A DNA stretch of 64,000 bases from Taiwanofungus camphoratus (taxonomy: Eukaryota > Basidiomycota > Agaricomycetes > Polyporales > Taiwanofungaceae): positions 2,046,001 to 2,110,000 of the forward strand of contig CP021223.1 in NCBI GenBank assembly GCA_003999685.1. Reading direction: 5' to 3'. Numbering within the stretch: the stretch's first letter is position 1; each line of letters opens with the position of its first letter. This document shows positions 34,110 through 45,698 of the stretch, piece after piece. The notes under the pieces were generated by a model. The model did not search any database. It was given only the letters and a program-made list of their open reading frames with translations, and was not told the origin of the DNA. The translations under genes and the position numbers were made by a program.

Positions 34110-37100
34110 GCTATGAGATTCAAGACGAGTCGGACGAAGAAAATGAGGAGGAGGCAGCCGGGGAGGGCCCGCCCGAGTCCTTGGAAGGAGATGACGAACT
34201 TGTCATCGGGAACAGTTCCGCTGCGCGGCAGGGCAGGATGCATATTGACAAAGATATTGTTTCGCCTCACTCTATCGATGGTTTCTGGGTCCAACGACAG
34301 ATTTCTGAAGTCTACTCTGATCCAGTTACTGCTGCCGATAAAGCAGCTTCAGTACTTTCCATCCTAGGCTCAGAATCCAACCTGCGCGATTGTGAGAACC
34401 AGCTCATGGAGCTCTTCGAATACCAAAGCTTCCATGTCATTACGAAGTTTCTCAAAAACCGTGACGTTATTGTGTGGTGCACCAAACTTATGCGCAGTGA
34501 TGCTGATGAGCGTGTCAACGTCGAGGTTGCCATGCGGGAGAAGGGTCTCGGTTGGATCTTGAGGGAGCTCGCTGGAGACAGGAAGGCGAAGGCACGGACC
34601 GATGTCATGGACGTGGACGAGAAGCCGAAAGTAGAGCAAGTACCGAAGACTGCAACTCTTGCGCTGGGTTCGACGGTCCAACCGAAGAAAACCGTGGATC
34701 TGGAAGGTATGGCATTCAGTCAAGGTGGCCATCTCATGTCGAATAAGAAGTGCAAGCTGCCGGAGGGCTCGTTCAAGCGGGCGAAAAAGGGGTATGAAGA
34801 GATTCATGTCCCTGCTCCTAAGCAAAAACCGGTCGCTCCGGGAGACTTCGTTCCGATCACTGATCTTCCAGCCTGGGCAAGAGAAGGCTTCCCAGGCATC
34901 AAGAACCTCAATCGCATTCAGAGCAAGCTCTATCCTGTCGCGTTTGGCACAGATGAACCAATCCTCCTTTGTGCGCCTACTGGAGCTGGCAAGGTATGTT
35001 TATTTAACATTAGATTGTTGCGGTATCACTCAAGCTAAGTACCAGACAAACGTCGCTATGCTTACGATATTGAACGAGTTATCGAAATACCGGGATGAAG
35101 AAAGCGGTGTTTTTGATCTCAACTCATTCAAGATTATCTATGTCGCTCCTATGAAGGCTTTGGTGCAGGAAATGGTTGGCAACTTCAGCTCTCGGCTCAG
35201 CGTTTATGGTGTCAAGGTCGGCGAACTAACCGGCGACGCACAAATGACCAAGCAGCAAATCGCCGAGACACAGATAATCGTCACGACGCCGGAGAAATAC
35301 GATGTCATCACCCGCAAGAGCACGGATACCAGTTACACCAATCTCGTGCGTCTCATCATTATTGACGAGATCCACTTGCTGCATGACGAGCGTGGCCCTG
35401 TCCTCGAGAGCATCATCGCGCGAACGATTAGACGGATGGAACAGACGTCTGAGTATGTTCGCTTGGTTGGCCTTTCTGCGACGTTGCCGAACTACCAGGA
35501 CGTTGCCACATTCCTTCGAGTCGATCCATCAAAAGGTATCTTCTACTTCGACGCGTCCTATCGACCATGTGTCTTGCAGCAACAGTTCATCGGTGTTACA
35601 GAGAAGAAGGCCATCAAACGATACCAGGTGATGAATGAAGTTTGCTACGAGAAAGTGCTTGACCAGGCGGGCAAGAATCAGACGCTCGTCTTCGTACACT
35701 CGCGGAAGGAGACCTCAAAGACGGCTAAGTTCATCCGAGATATGGCCATCGAAAAGGAGACTATTACACAATTCGTCAAGCCTGAAGGAGCTACGAGAGA
35801 GATTCTTCTCGAAGAATCAAACAATGTGAAGGATACAAATCTGAAGGACCTGCTTCAGTTTGGTTTTGGTATCCATCATGCTGGAATGTCGAGGGAGGAT
35901 CGTGGGTTAGTAGAGGAGCTCTTCGCCGATGGGCATCTCCAGGTCCTCGTCTGCACCGCCACACTCGCTTGGGGCGTCAACTTGCCCGCGCACACAGTTA
36001 TAATCAAAGGCACACAGATTTACAACCCAGAGAAAGGTCGGTGGGTTGAGCTATCATCTCAGGATGTGTTGCAGATGCTCGGTCGCGCTGGTCGTCCGCA
36101 GTATGATACCTACGGAGAAGGTATCATCATCACGAATCACTCAGAATTGCAGTACTACCTGAGCTTGATGAATCAGCAGCTGCCTATCGAGTCGCAGTTC
36201 GTGTCAAAACTTGCGGATAATCTCAATGCTGAGATTGTCCTGGGGACAATTCGAAACCGAGATGAAGCCGTCCAGTGGTTAGGATATACATATTTGTAAG
36301 TTCAATGTCTCATCCTGGTCATAAGCTCTCGCTTACTGAGATCGTGCTTTAATCAGATATGTTCGAATGCTCAAAGATTCAGCGCTGTACAGTGTCGGAA
36401 TCGACTACCTAGAAGATGATCCGACGCTGGTTCAGAAGCGTGCGGATATTGCTCACACTGCTGCAGTCTTACTCGAGAAGTGCCATCTAATCAAGTACGA
36501 GCGAGCATCGGGGAGATTCCAAAGCACTGAGCTAGGTCGCATTGCCTCACATTACTATGTCTCGTACACTTCAATGGCGACGTACAATCAGCATCTCAGA
36601 CCAACAATGTCAACTTTGGAGCTTTTCAGAGTGTTCGCTCTGTCAAGCGAGTTCAAGCTACTGCCAGTGCGTGCTCATTTTCATCACCGTGTTATGCACA
36701 GGATTGATGTCACAATTATTACAGGTGCGACAAGATGTAAGTTCCTTTTACGTCGCTTGTAATATGCATCTTGACAATCATATGCACGCAGGAAAAATTA
36801 GAATTGGGCAAGCTGCTGGAGAGAGTTCCAATTCCTGTCAAGGAAAGTGTGGAAGAGCCTGCTGCCAAAATCAATGTTCTGCTTCAAGCCTACATCTTGC
36901 AACTCAAGCTTGAAGGCTGGTACACCGTTTCAATCTGCAGTACACCTACTGATCTAGGCACTATAGGCTTTGCTCTTGTTGCAGATATGGTCTATGTCCA
37001 ACAGTCGGCTGGACGGTGAGTTATTCTCTCCCCGATCATCGCCTATGCCTGACTTCACCGCCTCAAATTAGTATTTTACGAGCCATGTTTGAAATTTGTC

Positions 37101-37445
37101 TCAAACATGGTTGGGCCATGCCGGCAAAGGCTGTTCTTGATCTATGTAAGATGGTCGAGAGACGGATGTGAGTAGGAATAGCTGTCCATGATTGATGCAA
37201 TGCTAATACTCCATCTTAGGTGGGGATCCATGACTCCATTACGGCAGTTCAAGGGAGTTCCATCCGAAATCATCAGGAAAGCCGAAGGCAAACAGTTTGT
37301 AAGTGATCAATTCCTAGTCGATCAATCCCAGTCCTTGACCATTATGTTTGTGTAGCCATGGTATCGCTACTTCGACCTAGTGAGTAGATGTTTAAAAATC
37401 GAATATGATTGTTTCTTACGCACCCTTAGAACCCTCCTGAAATTG
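33831..37445 (+). pseudogene. BRR2: BRR2 (U5 snRNP helicase) fragment inserted in FAS sequence
   Basis: Pre-mRNA splicing helicase sequence that in the intact protein unwinds U4/U6. It begins inside the N-terminal region (DVVRSAADTVLETLKNE), passes an acidic tract, then the first helicase cassette: motif I APTGAGK-T split by an intron at about 34995-35044, [63 protein letters not shown] and [12 protein letters not shown]. The winged-helix and Sec63-like part runs to TPLRQFKGVPSEII and LNPPEIGE, where FAS resumes. Introns remain and I saw no stop in the helicase exons, but the ATG region, the second cassette and the C-terminus are missing. It cannot make a normal BRR2. Confidence 0.9.
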
Positions 37446-40400
37446 GAGAAATCAAAGGTCAGGCAATATGCCAGCAGTACATGGATATGACCTACGATAC
37501 GATGGATAAGGACGGCAATGTCAAGACTCTTCCTCTGTTTGGTGACATTAATGTCAGAACCCAGCGGTACACTTTCAGTCATCCTTCCGGCTTGTTGCTT
37601 GCTACACAATTCGCTCAAATTGCCCTCGTCGTCACTGAGCGCGCTGCCTTCGAGGACATGCGTTCCAAAGGCCTCGTTCAGAGAGATTCGCCTTTTGCCG
37701 GCCACTCCCTTGGTGAATACTCTGCTCTCGCGTCAATCGCCGGAGTCCTTGCTATTTCGTCTCTCGTCGACATCGTCTTCTATCGTGGGATCACCATGTA
37801 GCGGGCTGTCGAACGGGACGCACAGAATCGATCCAATTATGCGATGTGTGCAGTCAATCCAAGTAGGATATCGAAGACTTTCAACGACGCTGCTCTGCGT
37901 GAGGTAGTTGACGATATCGCTCATCGAACCGGCTGCTTGCTTGAGATCGTCAATTTCAATGTCGAGGTATGGGATGTTTTTCAGTTGATTGGTTAAATTC
38001 TGGCTGAATTTGCCATTCTCACTAGGGCCAACAATATGTTTGTGCCGGCGAACTGATTGCTCTTCAGACTTTAACTAACGTGCTGAAATGGAGAAGGTTG
38101 ACATTCAGAAGGTATGCGATGAGGTGCCTCGCTTCCTAATTTGACACTGATCGTTTACCAGTTAACCGAGAAATTCACTGTCGAACAAGTCAAGGAAATG
38201 CTCAGCGAAATTGTCGACTCATCGTTTACCCGGGCAAAAGAACAGCAGGCCTCTGAAGGATACATCAAGTTGGAGCGTGGCTTTGCTACCATTCCCTTGC
38301 CTGGGATTGACGTTCCGTTCCACTCCCGTTATTTATGGGCAGGAGTTATGCCGTTCAGAGCTTGTACGTCCTTGTTTGTCTGCAGAAGTCATCATTTTGA
38401 AATGAATTTTGTTTTCTTAGATCTGTCCAAGAAGATCAATCCTGCACATCTGAACCCGGATACGCTCATAGGGAAGTATGTCCCGAACCTCGTCGCCAAG
38501 CCTTTCGAAGTTAGCAGGGAATATGCACAGATCATCTACGACCAGACTTTGTCCGCACGTCTTGACAAAGTCCTTCGAAAATGGGATCAAGAGAATTGGG
38601 GTTCCCCCGAGCAGCAGCAAAAACTCACTTATATTATTCTCGTTGAACTTTTGGCATATCAATTCGCGTCGCCGGTGAGGTGGATCGAAACGCAGGACAT
38701 ATTATTCACCCGTTATGATTTCGAACGTTTCATTGAAATCGGCCCCTCTCCCACTCTCACGGGCATGGCAACTCGAACGTTGAAGGCCAAGTATGAAGCA
38801 CAGGACGACTCCGTCAGCCATGTTCGAGCCATTTTCTGTCATGCGAAGAACGTCAAAGAGGTATATTACCAGTTCGAGGACGAGCTGGAGGCCTCTACCA
38901 ATGAAGCGTCCACTTCCAATATTGACTCGATATCGCCCAAGGATATAACTTCCTCCCAAGTAGTTGTGCAAGCACCCCCTGCAGTCGCTAATGTGGTGGC
39001 CGCAGTGGCTAGCGTCGACGACGTTCCGGTCAAGGCGACGGATATTCTCACTGTCATTGTAGCTCAGAAGCTCAAAAAGAAGGTAGAAGAGATACCTCTG
39101 TCGAAATCCGTCAAAGACCTTGTTGGTGGCAAGTCGACTCTTCAAAATGAGATTCTCGGCGATCTTCAGCTAGAATTTACATCTGCACCTGAGAAAGGAG
39201 AGGAGCTTCCTTTAGAAGAACTTGGTGCGGCCTTAGGCGTCGGACACTCGGGCGTACTAGGTAAATATTCGTCTGGTCTTGTCTCGCGTCTCATCGGTGG
39301 CAAAATGCCTGGTGGCTTCAATATGTCTGCGATCAAATCGTATCTTTCGAAGACTTGGGGTTTGGGACCTTCACGTGGTGATGGTGTCCTCATACTTGGA
39401 ACCACGATGGAACCGTCTAAGCGGTTAGCGTCGGAAGTTGATGCCAAAATGTGGTTGGACTCGGTCGTCGCAGTGTACGCTCAAAGGGCTGGTATTTCAT
39501 TGGCTACTGGCAGTTCTAGTAGTGGAGGCGGAGGTGGTGGTGGTGGTCCCACCATTAACAGTGAAGAGTTCCTCAAGTTCCAGGCAGAACAGGAGCAGTT
39601 TGCGGCGCAGCAGATTGAACTTTACATGCGGTACCTCAAATGCGATTCTCGAGCTGGAGAGCATAAATATGAGGCGGAAAAGGTTAACGTTGGAGCTCTT
39701 CAATCTCGGTTGGATGCCATTTCGAGAGAACACGGAGATACTTATATAGATGGAATCCAGCCAGTATTCGACGCGCTCAAGGCCAGACATTTCGATTCGT
39801 CCTGGAATTGGGTTCGTCAAGATGCCCTGTTGATGTTCTACGATATCATTTTTGGCCGTTTAACGACTGTGGATCGTGAGATCACAGCCCGCTGCATTGC
39901 TATCATGAACCGTGCGGATCCTGAACTCGTCACTTACATGCAATATTACATCGATCAATGTGATCCCACTCGCGGAGAGACTTACAAGCTCGCGAAGCAG
40001 TTTGGCCAACAGCTGATTGACAACTGTCGTGAAGTAATTGGCCAGCCACCTCTTTATAAAGACGGTATGCTTTGATTTTCTGAACGTAATTTGTTTCATG
40101 CTAATCATGACTGAACGGTCACGTTTCCGACTGCCCCGCACACGGAAGTCACGGCAAAGGGTGATATCGTCTACTCCGAAGTAGTAAGAGAAAACGTCAG
40201 GAAGTTGGAAGCATATGTTGAGGAAATGGCTAGCGGTGACACAATCTCGTCTCCGACCAATATTTAGAAGATCCAGGACGACGTTTTGAAGCTGTGGAAC
40301 GTGGTGAAATCTCAGCCCGAAATCAGCGAAGAGCAGAAGAATCGCATCAAGGCTCTTTACGAAGGCGTCGTGCGCACCCTTCGTAAGCGGCCTGAATCGC

Positions 40401-41377
40401 GTCCCCGTCCTGGAGCGCCTCGTACCCGCCGTTCTTCCTCGCAATTCCTCCGCCCTCAAGTGTCTGGCATCACTTCTGTTACCGCGGATAAGGTTCCTCT
40501 TCTCCATCTCAAGCGTAAGGTTGGCACCACTTGGGAGTATAGCAGTAATCTCACTGGTGTCTACCTCGATATACTCCATGAAATTGCAACTTCCGGAACG
40601 ACGTTCAAGGATAAGAACGCGCTTCTGACTGGTGTGGGCAAAGGGTCAATCGGGGTCGAGGTTCTCAAAGGCCTGCTATCCGGCGGTGCTCAGGTTGTCA
40701 TCACAACATCTCGTTATAGTCGTTCGACGGTGGAATACTACCAGGGCATTTTCCAACGGTTCGGTAGCAAAGGCTCCGCATTGACTGTTGTCCCTTTCAA
40801 CCAGGGCTCGAAGCAAGATGTGGAGGCTCTTGTTGATTATATTTATTCCACACTTGGCCTTGATCTAGACTATGTTCTACCTTTTGCGGCCGTCCCCGAG
40901 AATGGTCGCGAGATCGACGGTTTGGATGATAAATCAGAACTTGCACACCGCATCATGTTAGTCAACCTCCTTCGTTTGCTTGGAGCAGTCAAAGTCAAGA
41001 AGGCGGGTCGTCACATTCTTACTCGGCCTACTCAAGTCATCTTGCCTCTGTCACCGAACCACAGGCTCTTTGGTAATAATGGCCTGTACTTCGAATCGAA
41101 GATTGCGCTGGAAACCTTGTTCAACTGTTGGAACTCTGAGAGTTGGGGCGAGTATCTTTGTCTTGCTGGTGCTGTTATAGGGTGTGTGCACAATTTTTTC
41201 TTGTTCTCGTGGTTTTACTCAAATTTGTCCAGCTGGATGCATGGCACCGGTGTGATGGAGGCAACTTCAGAGACAAGGTGGGAAGGTCGGTGCCTGCTCC
41301 TGGGTGCGGTGCCCTTACAATTGGCAGAGAGCTTCATTCCATGGAATGTTAGTCTTATAGATTGTTATAGCTTATAA
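37446..41377 (+). pseudogene. Fatty-acid synthase fragment B (MPT, ACP, ketoreductase; fused beta-alpha type)
   Basis: Continues FAS with MDMTYDTMDKDGNVKTLPLF and the malonyl/palmitoyl transferase nucleophile motif GHSLGEYSALAS (37690-37730), then QQYVCAGELIALQ, FHSRYLWAGV and IEIGPSPTLTGMA. A Pro/Ala/Val linker leads without a break into the acyl-carrier segment (KATDILTVIVAQKLKKKVEE, DLVGGKSTLQNEILGDLQ) and the alpha-half: SKTWGLGPSRGDGVL, then the ketoreductase (LLTGVGKGSIGVEVLKGLL, ITTSRYSRSTVEYYQ). The continuous frame 38141-40075 shows that the source gene had beta and alpha halves in one chain. Defects: TAG at about 40265 (TNI*KIQDDV), damage near 38090, and an end at about 41377 without the ketosynthase. 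Confidence 0.88.
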
Positions 41378-41419
41378 GTAGTGTATAATATCAATATAAT
41401 TTGTCATATTACATATGAT

Positions 41420-41587
41420 ATAGTCGACTTACAGTCGGCTTCTAGTCGACTAAGTCGCGCACCAACCTAAGTCGACTGCAAGTCGCGGCTCATAGCTGAG
41501 CTGATCATGAGCCGCGACTTGCCGAGTTGCAGCCGAGCCGTGACGTGGGAAAGTCGCAGCTCGCTGTAGTCGGTTTGCGACTAGCCG
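41420..41587. repeat. hAT right subterminal repeats and hairpin
   Basis: About eleven AGTCG/CGACT words occur in under 180 bp. They include a 16-bp inverted pair, GCAAGTCGCGGCTCAT at 41478-41493 and its complement at 41507-41522. The left end has the same words at lower density. hAT transposases bind such subterminal repeats. Confidence 0.65.
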
Positions 41588-41603
41588 AGCCGCGGCAACA
41601 CTA
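41588..41603 (-). repeat. hAT right terminal inverted repeat
   Basis: AGCCGCGGCAACACTA, the exact inverse of 18149-18164. Confidence 0.9.
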
Positions 41604-41611
41604 TCCCTACG
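41604..41611. repeat. hAT target-site duplication, right
   Basis: TCCCTACG, identical to 18141-18148; the LTR resumes here. Confidence 0.92.
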
Positions 41612-42097
41612 TTCTACGAATAGCCCTACGACTCTCCCATAGCCTTAGTTACAGGCTATAGTACATCTCCCTACGCCCTCGAACTCTCCAACCTCTCCTA
41701 CAGGTCTCCTACGCTAGCCAAACCTCGCCCACCTCGCTCTAACAAACCTCTAAACCTTACGCCCTTTAGCTAACTCTAGCTAAAAGGACTTCGCAGCATC
41801 TACGAAGTCAGCTCGCGCGATTTAGCTAAAACTTTGAAGGACTTCGCAAAACTTCGAAGAACTTCGTGTACTTCGGAGGGCCTCGCAAGGCCTTAGGGAT
41901 AGTATAGCACTTAGGAACAAGATCCTGTTGTGCAGGACCCTTGACCCCTTACTCCCCTACTTACAAAAACAAAACATACAGGTTTCCCGGTATCATACAG
42001 GTTGTAGCTCCTACCCTCACACCCTCACAGTTATCACACTACCCCCAGCCACGTTGCGGAGCACTCCCTAGGTACCAGGGTCCCCTAGGTCGTATCA

Positions 42098-43488
42098 GCG
42101 GATGGGGACTAACCCACCCAACATTTCCATCGCCCCGATTGGTGTGGTCTTAAAACAGCCGGTGATCCACCTAGCTGCTCTCGACTGGGCGGTCTGCAAT
42201 TCTTTTGCAGCCCATTTGAGGCCCTTCCACTGTGGGTTCCACCACAATTGAGCGCCGTATAGCATCAACGGAACGACGTGCGCTATATAGAGCCGCCTTT
42301 TGTTGATGAAATGAAATTCGCATGCCGAATTACCGAGCATGCGAAGTGCATTGCATGTGCTGGCCACCTTATTAGCGTAAAACTGCACGTGTGCATGAAA
42401 GCTAAGCTTGGGGTCTAAAAAGAACCCAAGATAGCGCATTGTGTCCTTTGCTCGCAAAGTGACGTCATGTCCATCAGTTCGGATGGTTAGATTCAGACCA
42501 AGGGGTCGAGAAGTCGAATACCCCTTCTGGCGCTTCCAGAAGTGCATCAACTCCAACTTATCTCCTTCGACGCCTAAACCTAAACAGTTCAGATCACCAA
42601 CGAGATCATGGAAGACATCCACCAAAATGGCGTTGTTCTTCAAAACAAGGGCTTGCGGGCTGTCGTCAACAGCCTTTGGCGAAGCCGCCATGATGAGACC
42701 GTCGTCCACATAGAACTGGGTCCCGGTATGGCCCGGTTGTACCAAGTGGACTGGCGCCCACTTGTGTATGACCGGTGCAATATAAACCCCAGATAGAATC
42801 GGGGATAAACTTGAACCCTGACCAACTCTGACATCAAAGTCAGATGGATCAGTCAGGGTGCCATTGAACAAGAATCGGGTTTTCCGCCTGATCAAGTAAT
42901 TTGCCATGAAATTGCAGAGCTTGCTATTGAAGCCCTGCTTTTGCATGATTCCTACCAGTGCATCATGGTTGATGGAAGGTAGAATTGTGACACATCGAGC
43001 AATAGCACCGATGGGATAAGGTTTCATGCCCATGCCTCTTTGACATTGTGCACAAGCTGGATGCCAGCGTCAGTGGTACTGTGCTGCATAGCCCCACCAA
43101 ACTGGCATGGGTGTAAGATTCCCCACTTCTGGGCATCCCACTGCATTTGTTTGGCAATGATCTTTTCGAACAGTTTGCCAAAACAATTGAGCAAGCAGAT
43201 AGGCCTATAGGCCTTCACTAGCGTATAGTCCGGTTTGTTCGGTTTTGGCAGAACCACCGTAACAGACCGTTTGAAGACGCTCGGATACACCTCGAAATCG
43301 AGGCAAGCGTTATAGTATGCGCGCAGCCATTGTCGCACGTGTATACCGAGATCGGTTTCGATGCCCTCCTCAGAGCGCTCGATCCGGTCCACCAACCATT
43401 TAATCCACATCCAGTTCACGTGATCAGGACCGGGTGCAGACGTATTGCTAGTGGATTTGAGATTCTCACTAATCTCAAACTCACTAAT
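42098..43488 (-). pseudogene. LINE ORF2 reverse transcriptase part, inactivated
   Basis: Reading down the minus strand: SAPGPDHVNWMWIKWLV, VVLPKPNKPDYTLVKAYRP, ICLLNCFGKLFEKIIAKQM, GGAMQHSTTDAG, then after damage SINHDALVGIM, VGQGSSLSPILSGVYIAPV and the catalytic FYVDDG (about 42710), followed by TMRYLGFFLDPKLSF and the thumb region to GAMEMLGGLVPIR at the solo LTR border. An in-frame TGA at about 43030 (EAWA*NLIPS) and a one-base shift near 42985 (DVSQFY-LPSINH) break the frame. The protein would copy the element's RNA at the target site. The endonuclease normally expected upstream is absent because an LTR-like piece begins at 43489. Confidence 0.88.
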
Positions 43489-44050
43489 TGTTACGGGGGG
43501 TCTACACCCGTAGGGGACTACCGTGACGGGGGGTCGTTGAGTAGTCAGGCGTAAAGTGTAAATGAGGAGTCAGCCTGGCTGACGACGAGTACACGTCTAA
43601 GTCTTCAACCGCTAGCCCAACGGTCTCGAGAGAGTTGTGGGCTAACTCACAGCCTAAGTCCTAGTGTAGTCACAAGGATATAGATGGTCTAAGGCGACCC
43701 GTTGAATAGACAAAGGTATAGGGGCCTAAGCCCAGTCGTAAAGTACAAATGGTAACGACGGCACCAAAGTACACAGTGTAACTAAGGAGAACAAGATTGG
43801 GGTGCTCCACAGTGAGCCAACCCCTTAAGTACTATGGTGGGTTTAGGGCAAGCCAGCCCTCGCTCCCACGGGTACCAGCATCTAAGCATCCATAAGTCAA
43901 AGGCCCGAGTGGTCCCTCCTGAGGAACAGTCCATAACTAAGCGGGTGACGGTCAGCCCGTCAGGAATAATGGTGATGATTGTAAGTGTACACGACCCGCT
44001 AGTCCAGTATAGTGAAGAGAAACGAAAATGTATGTTCGCACCATTACCGC
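43489..44050. mobile_element. LTR-like piece (TGTTAC...GTAACA), interrupted by the Gypsy element
   Basis: Begins TGTTACGGGGGGTC inside the LINE. It continues beyond the Gypsy insertion at 56130-56142, where it ends CTTGTAACA, giving about 571 bp with complementary 6-bp ends. It is non-coding on both strands (many stops). No clear target duplication flanks it, and it sits where the LINE endonuclease region should be. It is best read as a solo LTR or the scar of an LTR-mediated deletion; family unknown. Confidence 0.5.
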
Positions 44051-45658
44051 TGATGAGTCCCGTAGCCTCCTGGCCCCCGAATCGCGATTTTAGGAGCTTT
44101 CTAATCCCCCAACCGACCACTCTAAGACTCTCCTACAGCCTATGACAGGAGGGATAGGTTCCTATAATATTCCTAACGCCCCCTCTCCTTCCTAAACCCT
44201 CCTAACACCCTACGAAGTCTTGCGAAGTCACACGAGGTGCTACGAGATTTCGAATGCTAGACGCGAAGTCCCTAACTCCTGCTAAGTCCACTATCGGACA
44301 CTGCTGGCCCTCCCATACTGTTCCATTGGATCTAGGTCCTATCTACTACGTCACTCATCCCGGGCTTAGCTAAGAAGTCTTAGCTAAGTCTCTCCTAGCT
44401 CTTGTGATTGCAGCTACCTCCGATAGGCTCCGAAACGGTCCGAAGTTCCGGAAGTTGGACTTAGGAAGCCTTGTGCACCCCCATGGGTCTCGATCCTATG
44501 CCATAAGGTCATCCTAGGACGTACCCATATGACCCTCCACCCATTTAGGACACCTCCTGCCCCGATTAGGCCAAGTCCCGCTGCTAAGGACTTCGTGCGC
44601 TCTTAGCCCACTAAGATAGGTGATCACGGCGCATGGCTGCTCTCGGATAGTCATCCTGCCCTCGTGAATGAACTTGGTCACCTTTCTACCGTACGTAGTT
44701 CCCCTGTTTCAGTTCCTAATTAGTTCCTATCCCCCTCGTGTTCACTTCGGAGTCCATGCGTTTTAGTACACATTTCGGACTCGTAAGGATCACTTCGCGC
44801 AAGATTAGTTCACCTCACGCTCCCCTATTTAGTCAGAGGTAGTTTACTATGTAAGAGAGAGACCCCTCAGTGCACGCTTCTCTCTTTGGAATACCAGTTC
44901 CCCTGTAGCTCCGATCTCAGGAAAGCGCCGCGAGTACAACCTTAGGAACGGTCCTAAGGTCCCTAAGTCTCCACCCCAGCTTCGTTTCAGTACCTTTGAA
45001 CTACGTCTACGCTCGCGATATAGCTACGAACTACGTCTACGCTTCCCGAACTACGCACTACCATCTACGAAAGTCGCCGTGACTTCGCACCCTTCAGCAC
45101 CTTTTATAGCACCTATCCGGTGGGCCTCCGCCTTAGTTATACCCTTAGGCTCACGTTGCGTTATCCCTACGTCCTACGAATAGCCCTACGACCCTCCCAT
45201 AGCCTTAGTTACAGGCTATAGTACATCTCTCTACGCCCTCGAACTCTCCGACCTCTCCTACAGGTCTCCTACGCTAGCCAAACCTCGCCCACTTCGCTCT
45301 AACAAACTCCAAAAACCTTACGCCCTTTAGCTAACTCTAACCAGAAGGGCTTCGCAGCATCTACGAAGTCAGCTCGCACGATTTAGCTAAAACTTCGAAG
45401 GGCTTCGCAAAACCTCGAAGAACTTCGCATACTTCGGAGGGCCTCGCAAGGCCTTAGGGATAGTATAGCACTTAGGAACAAGATCCTGTTGTGCAGGACC
45501 CTTGACCCCTTACTCCCCTACTTACAAAAACAAGACATACAGGTTTCCCGGTATCATACAGGTTGTAGCTCCTACCCTCACACCCACACAGTTATCACAC
45601 TACCCCCAGTCACGTTGCGGAGCACTCCCTAGGTACCAGGGTCCCCTAGGTCGTATCA
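44051..45658 (+). repeat. 5' LTR of the Gypsy element
   Basis: 1608 bp, TGATGAG...GTATCA. Almost identical to 54522-56129 and closely similar to the split solo LTR at 17028/41604. Confidence 0.93.
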
Positions 45659-45662
45659 TTTC

Positions 45663-45680
45663 TGGAGCCCACCGCGAGGG
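45663..45680 (+). other. Putative primer-binding site
   Basis: TGGAGCCCACCGCGAG begins four bases after the 5' LTR. The TGG start is complementary to a tRNA CCA end. Which tRNA it pairs with is not known. Confidence 0.45.
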
Positions 45681-45698
45681 GGAGCAGTCAAGATTTCA

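Larger units (their letters stand above)
18149..41603 (+). mobile_element. Giant (23.5 kb) hAT-type DNA transposon with host-gene cargo
   Basis: The ends are perfect inverted repeats TAGTGTTGCCGCGGCT (18149-18164) and AGCCGCGGCAACACTA (41588-41603), flanked by a perfect 8-bp duplication inside a solo LTR. The first bases, TAG-G-like with a T/C start, fit hAT termini, and the element encodes a hAT transposase. In order it carries a glucan synthase pseudogene, a broken serine-rich gene, a small accessory gene, the transposase, and a fatty-acid synthase/BRR2/fatty-acid synthase mosaic. All are on the + strand and keep introns, so capture was at the DNA level. Known hAT elements are usually a few kb, so this size and cargo are unusual. 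Confidence 0.88.
17028..42097 (+). mobile_element. Solo LTR of the Gypsy family, split by the giant hAT element
   Basis: Two pieces, 17028-18148 and 41604-42097, together reconstruct one 1607-bp LTR once the 8-bp hAT duplication is removed. It starts TGATGAGTCCCGTAGCC and ends GGTCGTATCA, like the two LTRs at 44051 and 54522. A 4-bp duplication (GCGG at 17024-17027 and 42098-42101) flanks it. The solo form implies an earlier full element deleted by LTR-LTR recombination. It interrupts LINE ORF2 between the RT and RNase H regions. Confidence 0.88.

Noticed and set aside
43782-44145. Overlapping frames of about 100 codons on both strands near the Gypsy left border
   Set aside because: They lie in the LTR-like piece and run into the Gypsy LTR; mutual antisense frames without any domain.
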